Part shown: positions 35,501-50,764 of the stretch, one piece after another
Position numbering within the stretch: position 1 is the stretch's first letter
How the letters are laid out: each line of letters starts with the position of its first letter
Source: Sipunculus nudus
Taxonomy: Eukaryota > Annelida > Sipuncula > Golfingiida > Sipunculidae
Reading direction: 5' to 3'
DNA: 64,000 bases
Assembly: GCA_026874595.1 (NCBI GenBank)
Contig: CM049312.1
Location: forward strand, 75,629,429 to 75,693,428
The notes under the pieces: generated by a model
What the model was told of the DNA's origin: nothing
The model's input: the letters and a program-made list of their open reading frames with translations, nothing else
The model's database searches: none
Position numbers and translations under genes: made by a program

Positions 35501-38500
35501 CTGCCCTGAGGGGCATGACACCCATGAAGTGATCACATGGTGCCCATGAGTGTTCACATGTCACCCATGAGGTGATCACATGCCTTGTGCTTGGCTGCAC
35601 TGATTGAAGTCTTGACCTATATCTGGCTGCACTGAATGAACTCTTGATCTGTTGCCAAATCTGAATTGGCAGTTTCTCAACCTATTTAAAGATACAGACA
35701 CAATATTGGCCTGTTGGTAAATCTGTTTACACATACTAAAAGACTTTGGCTAAAATGCTTTTTTTTCAAGCTGACATATTCATAAACTTTTTATCAAAAT
35801 ATCTAGAATAATAAAAGATGCAGTCTTTTCATTGTAAAAGGTCCAATAATTCTGCCAAAAATTATTCAAGTAAACTTGAACAAAGGCCACCTAAGAATAA
35901 TTTTTGTGCAATGTTACAGATGTTATAATTGAAACAATAATTTTGTAGAAGAACAGTTTTGCAGTCCACAGTTTGAAATAGACATGATAATGGCCATAAG
36001 ACCAACTTAAGTTTTCTGATATGTACTGAAAGAACCATGTCCTAGGATAATTCTTTTGAAAAATTGAACAATTCATTTTGACAGTTTCATCATAAACATT
36101 TTAAGCCGAAAGAGGCTAAAATTATGAGGGTTTTTCCATAAAAAACAGGTCCATGTAGGTGGCACCACAAAATTTGCAACTTCAAATATAAGTCATGTGA
36201 CCAACATTTGCACAATACTTGGTAATGCTAGCTACTGTCATTTCTGAGATTACACTGTCTGTATGCTTACTTGGCCAAATGACTGTTCAAATTCCTGTAA
36301 CTCCACTAAAATTCATCAAATGCAAACCATTTGAACAAACCTGAGAGGGCCTGCCTATGGGATCATTTCTGTAAAATATTGAACAATTTGGCTGGACCGT
36401 TTACAAGAAGAAGACTTTTAAAAGTTTTTCAGCTTTTTCCCTATAAAATCTAAGTAAATGAAGATAGCAAAAAAATAAGCTGAATCCCACAATATTGGAA
36501 TGTGACAGATTCTTGCATAAAATCTTGGGATGGTAGCTCCTGCTATTCCTGAGATACTATGGGTTAATGTACAGATGACCAATGACCCCCGTACAAAAAA
36601 AGGTCAATGCAGGTGGCGCCACCAACACCTGAAGTTCATATATGACTCATGTGACCAACACTGGCATAAAATTTGGTGATGATACCTCCGGCTGTTTCTG
36701 GGACTGTCATTCTAGTATGCTTTTTATGACAGATGACTAAGTTCAACTTCCTGTAACTCGGCCAAAATTCACCAAACTTGAACCATTCAAAAAACTTGAG
36801 AGAGATGGTATAAAAGATTATTTCTGTGAAATATTGAACAATTTGGCTTGACCGTTTAGGAGGAGAAGATTTTTAAAGGTTTTTAGCTTTTTCTCTAGTA
36901 AATCTAAGAAAATGCAGAGTTTTTCAGATGGCTAATTTTTACATTAAATTTCATGATGCTAGCTCCAGTCATTTTTGAAATAGTATTGGTAATGTACAGA
37001 TGACGGACGCCACCACACCATCGCATTAGCTCACAAGTTCGCTAAAATTTACTACAGATGCATATTGAATGCAGAATTATAATACAGATATATACATCTC
37101 ACTGATGGCAAAATCTTGAATTAAGTTGAGTATGGATACCATTTATAATCCATGTACAGCCATCTTTATATACCCACAGACAGCTGTATACTTGTGATTG
37201 TAAACATTCCCTGGCATGAGGAATATCTAAAATCATAAATCTACATTTTTTAAAAGATTTTATAAAACATTCTTGTCAATATTAACCAAGGATAACCTGA
37301 AATCTAAATGTCTAGAGGCATGATGTAACGGATGCTGATAAACAGGTGCCAGGCTAGATGTATCTGCTTCACACAGCTAACATTTATGGTAAAATGACTC
37401 AATTCAATCTTTATAATTCAGCCAAAATTCATTCTTTGGAACCATAAAAGACAATTAATATAAGAATTATTCAGGGGATTATTCTTGTAAAATATTAAAC
37501 AAACTGGCCTCAGTGAAGTCAGTCAAAAACGTTTTACAGGTTTATAACTCATATGGGAAAATACAGAAAAATGGCTAAGTTCAGCTTCCCATTAGTCAGC
37601 CAAAAATCACTGAACCAAAACCATTTGAACAAACTTGAATTATCAACATCAAAGGATAATTAATGTGTGAGATTTAAGAATTTGGCCCAGTGGTTTTTGA
37701 GAAGAAGATCTTTGTAGCCACTGAGCTAAAATGGGCTGTTACAGCATATGACCAAATTCAGCTTCCCATAACCCAGCCAAAAATCACTGAACTGAGACCA
37801 TTTGAACAAACTTCAGAAAGCACTACCCTAGGATGATTTCTGTGCGATATTAAACAATTTGGCCATATTGTTTCAGAGAAGTTTTTTGTAGATGTCAGTA
37901 TGATACGGGCACTGATGACCCCTGTACAAAAAAGGCCGATACAGGTGGCGCCACCAATACCTCAATTTCAGATATGACTCATGTGACCAACATTGGCATA
38001 AAATTTGGTGATGACAGCTTCCGCCGTTTCTGAGATTGTAATTTTAGTATGCTTTTTTGGACACATGACTAAGTTCAACTTCCTGTAACTCGGCCAAAAA
38101 TCACCAAACTTAAACCATTCGAACAAACTTGAGAAAGATTGTTCCAGGGATCATTTCTGTAAAATATTGGACAATTTGGCTGAACAATTTCAGAGAAGAA
38201 GATTTTTAAAGTTTTTTTTAGCTTTTTCCCTATAAAATCTAAGAAAATGCAGTTAGCCACAAAATAAGCAAAATCAGATAGAGTTTTTTAGATGACAAAT
38301 ATTTTGCATAAAATTTGGTGATGCTAACTCTTGCCATTTTCAAGATAGTATGGGTTAACATACAGACGCCGGACGGACGGACGCCGCCACACCATCGCAT
38401 AAGCTCACAGGTTCACTAAAAATACTGGTGGCACCACCACTTTTCAGGAACTGACAATACTAGTCATGGTCAATATTCAAGGCAAGATTCATGACAAACC

Positions 38501-41500
38501 ATGCATTAATTATCAAGATATTGGAGGTTTTGTATCAAATTTCTACCTATTCTGGGGGGTACTTTCAAGCCTCGTAGCTCAAAGGATATAGGTTGCAGTG
38601 ACCTAATTTCAGGTTTCCAAGGAGATTTTTTATTGACCTCCCTTGATTATAACTTAGAAGTTTCTAGGACCAGCTGTTACGATTTGTGCCCTGCTAACTG
38701 ACGGCCGGATATCCGTATGGACGACGGACAAAGAGCCATTCCTACACCTCAGTTGACTTACAGTCAGCTGAGCTAAAAATGATTGTAGCTGGCACGACCA
38801 GTCTTGTAAACAACGAAGCTATCAAAGATATATACATATGCCCAAGTTCAGACTGATATATCAAACCCCTCCTGAGAAATAAGCAGGGACACACACTGAG
38901 CAAAAATTATTGTAGGTGGCACCACCAGTCTTGTATATGACAAGTATACGATAATTAAAATACGATAGGTATAAATATGCCCAATTTCAGGATATATCAA
39001 AGTCCTCTACAGAAATAAGCAGGCACAAAAGTCACAAACTGTGCAAATGTCATTGTAGGTGGTGACACCTGTCTTGTGAAAGAGAAACCCACCAAAGACA
39101 CATAGACAGGTCTAATATTAGGCCAATACATCAAACTTACCTTAAGTCTGATGCATAGAGCTGACCACGCTTAGGTGAGAAAGGCAGTTGCCTCGAGTGA
39201 ACTGTGACAAATTTGCTAGCTCAGGCTACTGCACTGAGTGAACTCATGACCTGCACCTGGCTAGACTGGGTAAACTTTTGACCTGTACCTGGCTGCACTA
39301 AGTGAACTCTTGACCTGTTGCCTAATCTGATACAGTTGGCAGTCTGCCAAAGCTATAAATAGATTGGCTCCACATGCAGCCCTGAGAGGCATGATCCCAT
39401 GAAGTGATCACATGATGCCCATTAGGTGTTCACATGTCACCCATGAGGGGATCACATGCCTTGTGCTTGGCTGCACTGACTGAACTCTTGACCTATATCT
39501 GGCTGCACTGAATGAACTCTTGATCTGTTGCCAAATCTGAAACAGTTGGCAGTTTCTTAACCTATTTAAATATACAGACACAATCTTAGCCTGTTGGCAA
39601 ATCTGTTTACACATACTGAAAGACTTTTGCTAAAATGCATTTTTTCAAGCTGACATATTCATAAACTTTTTATCAAAATATCTAGAATAATAAAAGATGC
39701 AGTTTTTTCATAAATAAGCTGAATCCCAAAACATCTGATATATGACAGATTATTGCATAAAATCTGGGGATGGTAGTTCCTGCTATTCTGAGAAATTATG
39801 GGTTAATGTACGGATGACCAATGACCCCCGTACAAAAAAGGTCAATGCAGGTGACCACCAATACCTGAATTTCATATATGGCTCATTTGACCAACATTAG
39901 CATAAAATTTGATGATGATAGCTCCAGCCGTTACTAAGATTGTAATTTTACTATGCTTTTTCGGACAGATGACTAAGTTCAACTTCCTGTAATTCGGCAA
40001 AAATTAACTAAACTTAAACCATTCAACCAAACTTGAGAGAGATTGTTCTAGGGATCATTTCTATGAAATATTGGACAATTTGGCTGAACAGTTTTGGAGA
40101 AGACGATTTTTAAAGCTTTTTTACCTTTTTCCCTATAAAATCTAAGAAAATGCAGTTAGCCAAAAAATTAGCAAAATCTGATAGAATTTTTTAATCATGA
40201 CTAATTTTTTGCAGAAAATTTTGTGATGCTAACTCTTGCTTTTTTTAAGATAGTATAGGTTAACGTACAGACGACGGACAACGCCACACCATCGCATAAG
40301 CTCACAGGTTCGCTAAAAATCACATGTGATAGGATGCCGTACGTTTGTCATACCCACGAGCACATACAGCATGACTAACCTTTGAGACCGAGGTCCTTGC
40401 CATACAAGGTGCCGTACAGGCGCGTGACGTTGTGTGGAATGCTCAGGAACTTGAGAGTTGGTTGAATACTCAGCAGCAAGGACACTGAATAATTCCTGCA
40501 GGGCACAAAAATACACAAATGAAAGTGAAACAAGGGACCCAGGGGTCACAGTGCTCAGCTGAAGTTGACCTTGAAAGTAAAAATCTAAAATAATAACAAA
40601 TGGATATTTATAATGAGTTTCATTGGATATTTGGTAGGTCATCCCGGCACCAAAGTCTGGTGACCTCTGACCTCATTAAATATACATGTATGGATGTTGC
40701 TGTAATTCTAATTTAGGTGAGATAATACTGTAGATTAAGATTATATCGTGGGCTTAAAATGTTGTGTTTTTTGTGGAAAAAACGCATATTGTTGGGTATT
40801 TTAATTCATGGAAAGAGAATGCAAATGTTACAAATTCGTGGTTTATCTATATCTACATCAACACAATGAAGATGAGCACATATACACAGATAAAAGGCCT
40901 ACGCCTGTGGCTGGACTGAGATGCTTATCATACAGTGCACCTGTACAAACAAGCCTCGCCCAGCCCAAGCCTAACAAGATAATTAATCAGCCGTGACCAA
41001 AACATCGGCAAGCTCTCAGTTATCACAACACATCCACAGAAAAACTAAATGGGGCTGTCTGCAAAAAAGTTTTTAACTTTTCAAATCAACCAAATGGCAG
41101 TAATCACAGGTAGCACCTGTAAACTGGGAAAGGACAGTGAGACAGGAGGTTTGTTCGGCATTCAATGTGCCAACCAATTGGAGATTTTTTAAAAAATAAT
41201 TGGCTTAAAGGGTGGACAAGACAGAAATTTTATTCAACTGAAATTTAGCCAAGCATAAATTGGTACACTAATAATCCATGATGCCTACTTATGGCTAACA
41301 TTTACATACAATTATCAGCAGTATTTGGAGGAAGTACCAAGTTTTTTTATACAAGCATCTGTAGTTGGCAATTTATGGAATCAGTGTACTTTACAATCAC
41401 ATCCTAGAGTTAAATAAATGAGTTAACATGGCCCTTGTCCTTAAAGCCAATGAAAAGCCTGCCTTAACCGTGGTTTCAAACACTGGAACATGTGTACAGT

Positions 41501-44500
41501 TCTTGCCGTGTCAGAAGTACCTCTTTGCGCAACAGATAATGCGGTATTGTTCTTACATATTTCAACCAAAATGTTGAAAAAATGAAATGTGGGGAAATGT
41601 TTTAACTTTAATTTAAGTTTGATATTGTTTTATTGTAAACAACAATCGTAGTTCCAAGGAGCCAAGTTTGATAAATATTTTGGAAAATAATGGCATGGAC
41701 AACAGAATATTTATATAAATCACTTAGTATTATTAGAGATTTACAGGAAAAGTAATTCAGCAGGTTAATTATATTTACCAGTGGCATTCATAAAATAGTT
41801 ATAAATTATAGATCAAGTCGACCACCACCTGACGTCAAAATATTCTCTGACAATATGACTCTTTGATCTTGGGAATCATGAATTTGGGGATTACCTTGAC
41901 CCAAGAAATCCCAACTTTTATTTCTGAATCTACAGTATATTGATTAATATTTCTATTGAGTTATGTCAAAATCCATCATATTCCTGGTAAGTTATTGCGT
42001 CAACACCACAAATTAGCTTGGTGAATCCTGACCTCATTTAATATGTATGAATTTTGCCTATAATCGAACTCCAGCAAGATAATTTAAAGGTCAAAAGTAA
42101 TGGCAAGTTTCTTGAAAATATGTCATATCCCTTGTAACTAATTGTGGCGACACTAAAAGTTAACGGATGTACAACGGACTGTAGGTATACCATAATACAT
42201 CCCATCATAGACAGGCATATAAACAAGTCGTCTGAGGACAACAGAGCTCGCCGGTACGGGGTATTCCAAAAACAATGCGCACCACAGGGGTGTGTAATAT
42301 GCTTGTCATATTTCTTATGACCACTGACCTCATTAAATATGCATCGATTTTGGCAGGAATCAGACTGGTGAGTTTCATGTAAATTCATTAAATTACTGCT
42401 GGGTGAAAAGTAGGCTAATGACCTCTGACCTCATTGAATATGTGTGGATTTTGCTGGGTTTCAAATTTAGGCAAGATATTATATTGGTTAAAATTTCTGT
42501 TGAGTTTCATCAAAATCCATAATTTTCCTGCAAAGTTATTGTACCAACACCATAAAGTAGCTTGGTGATCTCTGATCTCATTAAATATATATGGATTTTG
42601 CCTATAATTAAACTTGACCTAGTTAATCAAGGATAATGTCACAGAACATCAGTACTAGTTTAACAACTAGATGTGTGGGAACGACACGAATGCCCCCGCC
42701 TTGGGCAAATTAGAAACATTTGTAAAATTTGGAAAATTTTTTAAGTTCAGGAGGTGTCGTATGGTCAAAAGTAGGTCAACAAGGGCAAAATGCAAACTCG
42801 ATCTGTAACGGGTCATTATCAAGCAACACACCAAAAATCATGCCAGTATATGCAGGCACTGGAAAAAAAGTCCATACATGTGCATTTTCAATAAAAATTT
42901 CTGTCTTTCACGAAATTTTCTATGTTTAGGAGCGGTAAAACAATCAAAAGTAGGTCAACCGGGATGAAACGCAAACTCGATCTGTAACTGTCATTATCAG
43001 TACAAAAAAGTCAGTACATATGCATTTGTTATGAAAATTTATATTTTTCATGAAACTTTCTATGTTCAGGAGCAGTCAAATGGTCAAAAGTAGGTCAACT
43101 GAGACAAAACAAGAACTCGATCTGTAACTGGTCATTATCTGGCTACACACCAAAAATCAGGCCTGAATCTGCAGGCACTGAAAAAAAAAAGTCCATACAT
43201 GTGCACCTTTTTATGAAATTTTCTATGTTAGAGCACCGTCAAACTGTCAAAAATAGGTCAACTGGGACAAAACGTGAACTTGATCTGTAACTGGTCATTA
43301 ACTGCCCACACACCAAAAATCAGGCCAATATCTGCAGGTATTGTGAAGAAAAGTCTGTACAAGTGTATTTTTCATGAAAATATATATTTTACATGAAATT
43401 TTCTATGTTTAGGAGCCGTAAAACAGTCAAAAGTAGGTCAACCGGGACAAAATGCAAACTCCATCTGTAACTGGTCAATATCTGCCAACACCAAAAATCA
43501 GGCCAATATCTGCAGGCATTGCCAAAAAAGGTCCGTACATGTGTATTTTTCATGAAATTTCATATTTTTCATGAAATTTTCTATGTTCAGGAGCCTTAAA
43601 ACGGTCAAAAGTACGTCAACCAGGACGAAACGCGAACTCGATCTGTAACTGGTCTATATCTGCCCACACACCAAAAATTAGGCCAATATCTGCAGGCATT
43701 GCGAAAAAAGTCCGTACATGTGTATCTGTCATGAATATTTCTATTTTTCATGAAATTTTCTAAGTTTAGGAGCCGTAAAACGGTCAAAAGTAGGTCAACC
43801 GGGACGAAACATGAACTCGATCTGTAACTGGTCTATATCTGCCCACACACAAAAATTCAGGCCAATATCTGCAGGCATTGCGAAAAAAAGTCCGTACATG
43901 TGTATCTGTCATGAATATTTCTATTTTTCATGAAAATTTCTAAGTTTAGGAGCCGTAAAACGGTCAAAAGTAGGTCAACCGGGACGAAACGCGAACTCAA
44001 TCTGTAACTGGTCTATATCTGTCCACACACCAAAAATCAGGCCAACACCTGCAGGCACTGCGAAAAAAAGGTCCGTACATGTGTATTTGTCATGAAATTT
44101 CATATTTTTCATGAAAATTTCTAAGTTTAGGAGCCGTAAAACGGTCAAAAGAAGGTCAACCAGGATGAAACGCAAACTCAATTTGTAACTGGTCTGTATC
44201 TGCTCACACACCAAAAATCAGGCCAATATCTGCAGGCATTGCGAAAAAAAGTCCGTACATGTGTATCTGTCATGAATATTTCTATTTTTCATGAAATTTT
44301 CTAAGTTTAGGAGCCGTAAAACGGTCAAAAGTTGGTCAACTGGGACGAAACACGAACTCGATCTGTAACTGGTCTATATCTGCCCACACACCAAAATTCA
44401 GGCCAATATCTGCAGGCATTGCGAAAAAAAGTCCGTACAACTGTTTGATTTCGGAATGACCGAATGACGGAAGGACGGACATGGGTAAAACTATATGCCC

Positions 44501-47500
44501 CGGCCACTTTGTGGCGGGGGCATAAAAATATCTTCATTGGAAATGGAGCAGTAAGCCCAACAAAAAACTTTTACCTGAAGTATTCATGAACATGTGACCT
44601 GTGACCTTTAACCCCCAAATTATAGGAAGGATTCCTAACTCCCTTTACAATACATATATGAAATATGAAAGCTATATAGTGAGTGATTGTTGAGTTATAA
44701 AGTTATTCCAAATCTTTAACCTAAATTGGGTCGGATCTGTACAAATTTTGTCTAATAGCTGGCCAAGAAAGTGAAATTTGGTATTAACTTTTAATAGCTC
44801 TGTGCTAGGTATTGTCACTGTACATCAGTGTATTAAGTTTCATTGAAACGTCTTCATTAGCAATGGAGAAATGAGCCTAACAAAACAAAAGACCAAGGGG
44901 TTATGGCCCTAAGCTGATTTTTTTTAATTTTGCAAATGCAAATATATAGCTTAATATTTAAAAATTTTATCAATTGCAGAATGTACCTATTTCTACTATT
45001 TTTTATATAAATTAGCACTCAAAAAGCTAAGAAGAAATGACTGTGCTATCTGGTGATAATCAATGACTAAACATATGTTTGCCAAACTAATACTGTACAC
45101 TTTAATGGACTTTATCAAAGATGGCCTCTCATGATCAAATGTATCTAGAAGTATCAGTATTTCAGCTATGTGACAGCAATATGTGCATAAATAACCACTC
45201 AACTGGAATGTATGAAAACCTGCCTATTACTGAATAAGGAAGAAAGTGGAAGATAGCTGAAGTATAATTATACACATTTGCTGTAAAATTAACTGCACAA
45301 GTTGCATCCGTAATATAAGTCGCACCCTGACTTTCAGGTTCCGCCTGGGGAATATGAGCCTAACAAAAAAACTTTAACCTGATATGTTCCTTAACAACGG
45401 GGGCCTGTGATCTTGACCTTTGTAATTTGATCCCCAAATCATAGGGGGTATTAATAATAACCTTTACAGTTTATATGTGTAATATGAAAGCAACTGGGTC
45501 TGTGGTTGCCGAGTTATAGAGTTAACAAAAGCCTAGGATGTCTACTGGCAATGCTGACGCTGGGGATACTGTATAGGCTCTCCTGAACTTAGTTCAAGTG
45601 AGCTAAAATGTAAAAGAGTTAAACAAATTTTTGGAAGAATAAACATTAAATAACATTAAAATTGTCAATTGAGTTTCAATTAATCTCACCTTGGTGTGTC
45701 ATTTTCCCAGGAATGAGTGGTGGTGGCCTTTACATCAGGGTCAGGGGTCAAGGCCAGTGATGGTGTGGGGGTCACTGCTGTTGATGGGTCAGAGTAATTC
45801 CCCGTCATACAAAACTCCAGCTCAGCAAAGCTGTCTAGAAAAAGGTTCCAGTCCTGCAAACAGGAAAATGTCGTTAGAAACTGGAGATAATGTGTTTTCC
45901 CTTTGGTTTACTGATTAGTTTATTAGCAACTTTATGCAAAAATTACATACAAATGTTGATGGTTTTGATGAGGATTAGGGAAGCACCCAAAGAATGATCC
46001 ATTTAATATTGGAGATAATTCAGATCACCATAATATATTTTAAATCAAAAGGATTTTATACCACTGTGACACAGGGCAATATCTTTGTCCACAGGGAGAC
46101 TGCTCAATTCAAAGTTATTATGAACAACATGTTACTGTAAGGTAAACCTGAACAAGAAACCAGCCATATTGGAGAATAACAAACATAAATAGCAGAAAGC
46201 TTTTAACAGGAAGATTGGTCAGTGGAATAACAGCATTTTGTGTGTATGTGTGAAACAGTTGGACCAGCCCGATTTAGTGGGTAGAGATTTAGTGGTTGAT
46301 GAAGCTCTCTGACTACTTTTTGGCCTAATATGTGGTTTATCTGTAAAGTCCAGCATACATATTGCCACTCAACTGAACTCAACAGGCAAAAATAAACAAG
46401 GGACCCATGGGTCATGGCGCTCAGCTGAAGTTTGAAAATTTTGCAAATGCAAAACATGCAAAAATTCTATTGTAATGTTTTTCATATATATATAAGCATA
46501 TGAGAAGCTAACAGGAAAGGGGTCCTCCTACTTGGTTATAGTAAAGTACTAAATATATGATTGCAAAACTAATACTCTGACAAGACTGTCATGAAGAACT
46601 AGGGACACATGGGTCTCGACGCTCTGCTGCGTTTGTCTATAAGAATATATGTTGATGAGGTTTTCCAAAATATTGGTCCTGTGATCAATTTGAGGCCAAC
46701 CTGTCTACCCAAACTGGAATTATCATCCATCAACTAATTTGTGAATGGATGGGCCCTGTGACCTTAACCTTTGACCTAGTAACCCCAAAATAAAAAGGAA
46801 ACTTCCCCTATTGGCAGGTGAACCACATAGATGGAAGGACTGAGATGAAAATTTTGGCTTAAAATGCATCCACAATCTTTCTAAAGTAGTGGGTCCTGTG
46901 ATCTTTACCTTTGACCTCATGACCCCAGAATCAACAGTTCTTACTTTAGTGGTGGGCCATAAATAAGTCAAGTTTGAAACCAATATTTCAAACCAAAATG
47001 GTGTTATCAGCTGGAAACTAATATGTGGATAGATGGCCCCCATGACTGTGACCTTTGACCTTGTGACCCCAAATTCCATAAGTTTCTTCCACTACTGGCA
47101 GGTGAGCAACATCTGGAAGATAGAAGGTTTGGGAAAGAAAGTTTGGCTAGAAATATATCAACAATCTTTTTAAGGAATTGGGTCCTGTGACCCTGACCTC
47201 TGGGCCTTATGACCCAAAAATCAAAATTGTTCTTTCATTATTGGTTGGTCAAATATAAGTCAAAATTGAAACCAATCTGTCAATCCAAACTGGAGCTTTC
47301 ATCCAAATTATATGTAGACAGATGGGCCCCTGTGACCATGACCTTTGACCTTGTGACCCCTAAATCAATCAGGTTCTTCCCCTATTGGCAGCTCAGCTAT
47401 ATGTGCAAGATGGAAGGTTTTGGATGACAAGTTTGGCTTAAAATGCATCCACAATCTTTCTAAATAAGTGAGTACTGTGACCTTGAACTTTGACCTTATG

Positions 47501-50500
47501 ACCCAAAATTGAACAGAATCTTCCCCTTTTGGCAGGTGAGCAATATCTTGAAGATGGAAGGTTTGTGGTTTGTGATGAAAATTTTTGCTTCAAATGCCTT
47601 TGCATCCTTTTAAAGAAATGAGTCCTGTGACCTTGACCATTGGACCCCTTATTCGACATGCTTCACACTTTAGTTGTGAGTCATACATAAGTTTGAAACC
47701 AATATGTCAAACTACCGGTAAACTAGGGTTGGGACGGTTACCGGTCTAGGTATTATCAGGATATCTGACAGCTACAGTTATCATTCCGTCGACTTTCCTA
47801 TTATCCCGATACCACAATATCATTTTTTGTTAACGATTTTGGTTCACAAGCAAGCCCTTGAGGTTCAAAATAAATTTATTTCAAAGAATCACATTTATTT
47901 TTATAAACCACATGTATTTGAATACACGGGTGTGGGTGGAACTGTGTGCTTACAGTCTTCGGGATTAGTCGGAAATGTCCGTGTGTGGGTGGAACCGTGT
48001 GCTTACAGACTTCGGGATTAGTTGGAAATGTCCAGAAGTAGCAGAATGAATCAAAGAGGGCAAAAGCTTGAGAATTCTAGGAGAAAATAACATTATAATG
48101 AAAGAGCAATAAATACACATATTTATGCTGTTATTGCATGGAACGAAAATATCAACATAAAAGAGTCACAACTGAATCGAACATTCCATACGGGTTGCAT
48201 ATTTTGCCATATAAAATTGGGATGGTATATTTAGCCACGATTGGTTTGACACGCTCTCCGAAAATTCACTTTTCCGGCTTTTTTGTAGCTATAGGAAACT
48301 GATGGAAAGTTATGACAAGCATGATTCGACGATTGGGGCAGGACTTCCCGCGCCTCAAGCTTGCACGCCAGCAGGACCATCATGCAACTTACATCACCTA
48401 ATGAGTCATTCTGTGGTACTGGCACAATAGGTATAAATGATATTAATACTTAACCCCTTGTATAAAGTCAAGACTTTAAAGGTGGTTGTTATAAATATCA
48501 TTATTGATGGCTTATTAATGCCATTATGTATAATTAAATATATCGCGATATCACGGTATATCGCGATAAAATTTGAATAATTATCATGATATCAAAAACC
48601 CATATCGTCCAAACACTAAATTTTGCATTATTCTGGGGGGTATTTCAGAGCCCTATAGCTCGAAGGATATGGGTAACAGAGACCTAATTGCAGGTATTCA
48701 AGGAGATTTTCCATGGCCCTCTCTGTATATTAAGTTTGAAGATTCCAGGTCCAGTGGTTACAATTTGTGCCCTGTTAACATATGACAGTTTCATTGCAGG
48801 TCTGAAAAAGGAGGTTTTCAAGGAGATTTTTCATGGCCCTCCCTGCATGTCAAGAGAGAAGATTCTAGGTCCAGTCATTATGATTTGTGCCCTGTTAACA
48901 GATGACCACATCTTAAGGTCTCAAAAATAGAGAAAAACATTCATAAAAATAGAAAAAATACAGGTGGCACCACCAGACTGCAGAAACTGATGAAACATTC
49001 CATGATCAATATCCATGCAAAGAATCATGGTGATTAATACAATAGTTGTTCAGATACTTGAGCTTTTGTATCAAATTTTCCATTATTCTGGGGGGTACTT
49101 CAGAACCCCATAGCTATGAGGTTATGGGTAACAGAGACCTAATTTCAGGTTTCCACAGAGACTTTTCATGGGCCTCCCCGCAGGTCAAGTGAGAAGATTC
49201 TAGGTCCAGTCGTTATGATTTGTGCCCTGTTAACAGATGACCACATCTTAAGAGGTCTCAAAAATTGAGAAAAAACATAGTAAAAATCGAAAAAATACAG
49301 GTGGCGCCACCAGACTGCAGAAACTGATGAAACACTCCATGATAAATATCCATGCAAAAAATCATGGTGATCACTGCATTAGTTGTTCAGATAATTGAGC
49401 TTTTGTATCAAATTTTCCATTATTCTGGGGGGTACTTTGGAGCCCCATAGCTCAAAGAATATGGGTAACAGAGACCTAATTTCAGGTTTCCAAGGAGATT
49501 TTTTTAATCTAGGTCCAGCAGTTACAGTTTGTGGCCTGTTAACAGCCAGACAGCTGGACGGACCGCGGACAAAGACTGATCGCTATAGCTCAGATGACTT
49601 ACAGTCAGCTGAGCTAAAAAACATCTTTTCACATAAAGTATAAACACTGTTAGTTGAATGAGGGGCAAACAACATCATTGTGCTATATTCTATCCAAGTT
49701 ATAATTTATTACTGCAATTAATAGTCAATTTCACACTTGGTGAAGTTTAAACTCTTATTAAATAAACTTATATCCCTGAAAAAAGTCTCCAGCTTCAGCA
49801 TTTCTCATGTTAAGTGAGTTAATATATTTCCTGATTTAAAAAACTGCATTATATTTGGGGCTATAACTTCAAAACAATTCTCAATACTGACCTCATTTTT
49901 GGTATGTTAACATAAAATGTATGGAACAATATGAATACTAGAAATGATCAAAAACAGATCAGTGGATTTGATATTAGGCAGCCTTGAAGTGAACAATGGC
50001 TTTTTTTTATGGAAAACGGAGGTTTTTCCTTAATATTTCGAAGGATTGAAGTCCTAGTGACCTAATTTTGGGTATAATAGGAGATTTTGGGGCATCTAAC
50101 TGTGTGCAAAATTTTAGATTCATAGGGCCAACGGTTTCAAAAAGTGCCCTGTTAAAGGATGGCCGGCTGGAGGATGGACAAGGGACCACGTCTATAGCTC
50201 AGATGACTCAGTCAGCTGAGCTAATAATTATTAGTCGAGTCTTGTCATAACATGTATGTGTGAAAACGACACAATTCAATCAAAGCTGGCACCAGTGGAC
50301 ATCAGTTATTGACATGGTTATTGACAGTGTCAGGAAAAATCATGTCCAGTTCAGTTGCGTCATTCAGAAGCATAGTCAGCAACCAATAACAACTATGTCT
50401 CTGACCACAAATTAACCTTGGTCATGTGATTTCTGGGCCAAAATCACATGATTAAGACAAAGACAATATAACACTGGAATTGTGTGTCCACCACAGTAAC

Positions 50501-50684
50501 ATGTAATAGTATATATGAATATATCAAGTGGTATATGAATATATACAGCCAGTGTCCCAACTGCAATGAAAAGATGATATTATTAGGCTAGTACATGTTT
50601 TGATCCTAGAATATATTTTATATATCACAAGACAGACTTGAATTTTATCAAACTAGTAGTTTTCAACTTATTGAAAGGGTTGAG

Positions 50685-50764
<80 letters not shown>

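Larger units (their letters stand above)
32268..40379 (-). other. TMEM248 intron 3: repeat-dense
   Basis: About 8 kb. Contains AGGCCTACAGGCC termini at 33025 and 33660, AGGTCA-type sequence near 33290-33560, the palindromes at 33915-34129 and 34263-35403, and three related GCGAACCTGTGAGC-family copies (35.4-37.05, 37.9-38.42 and 39.2-40.32 kb). An AGCTCAGCTGA-family end lies at 38560-38780. Confidence 0.75.
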
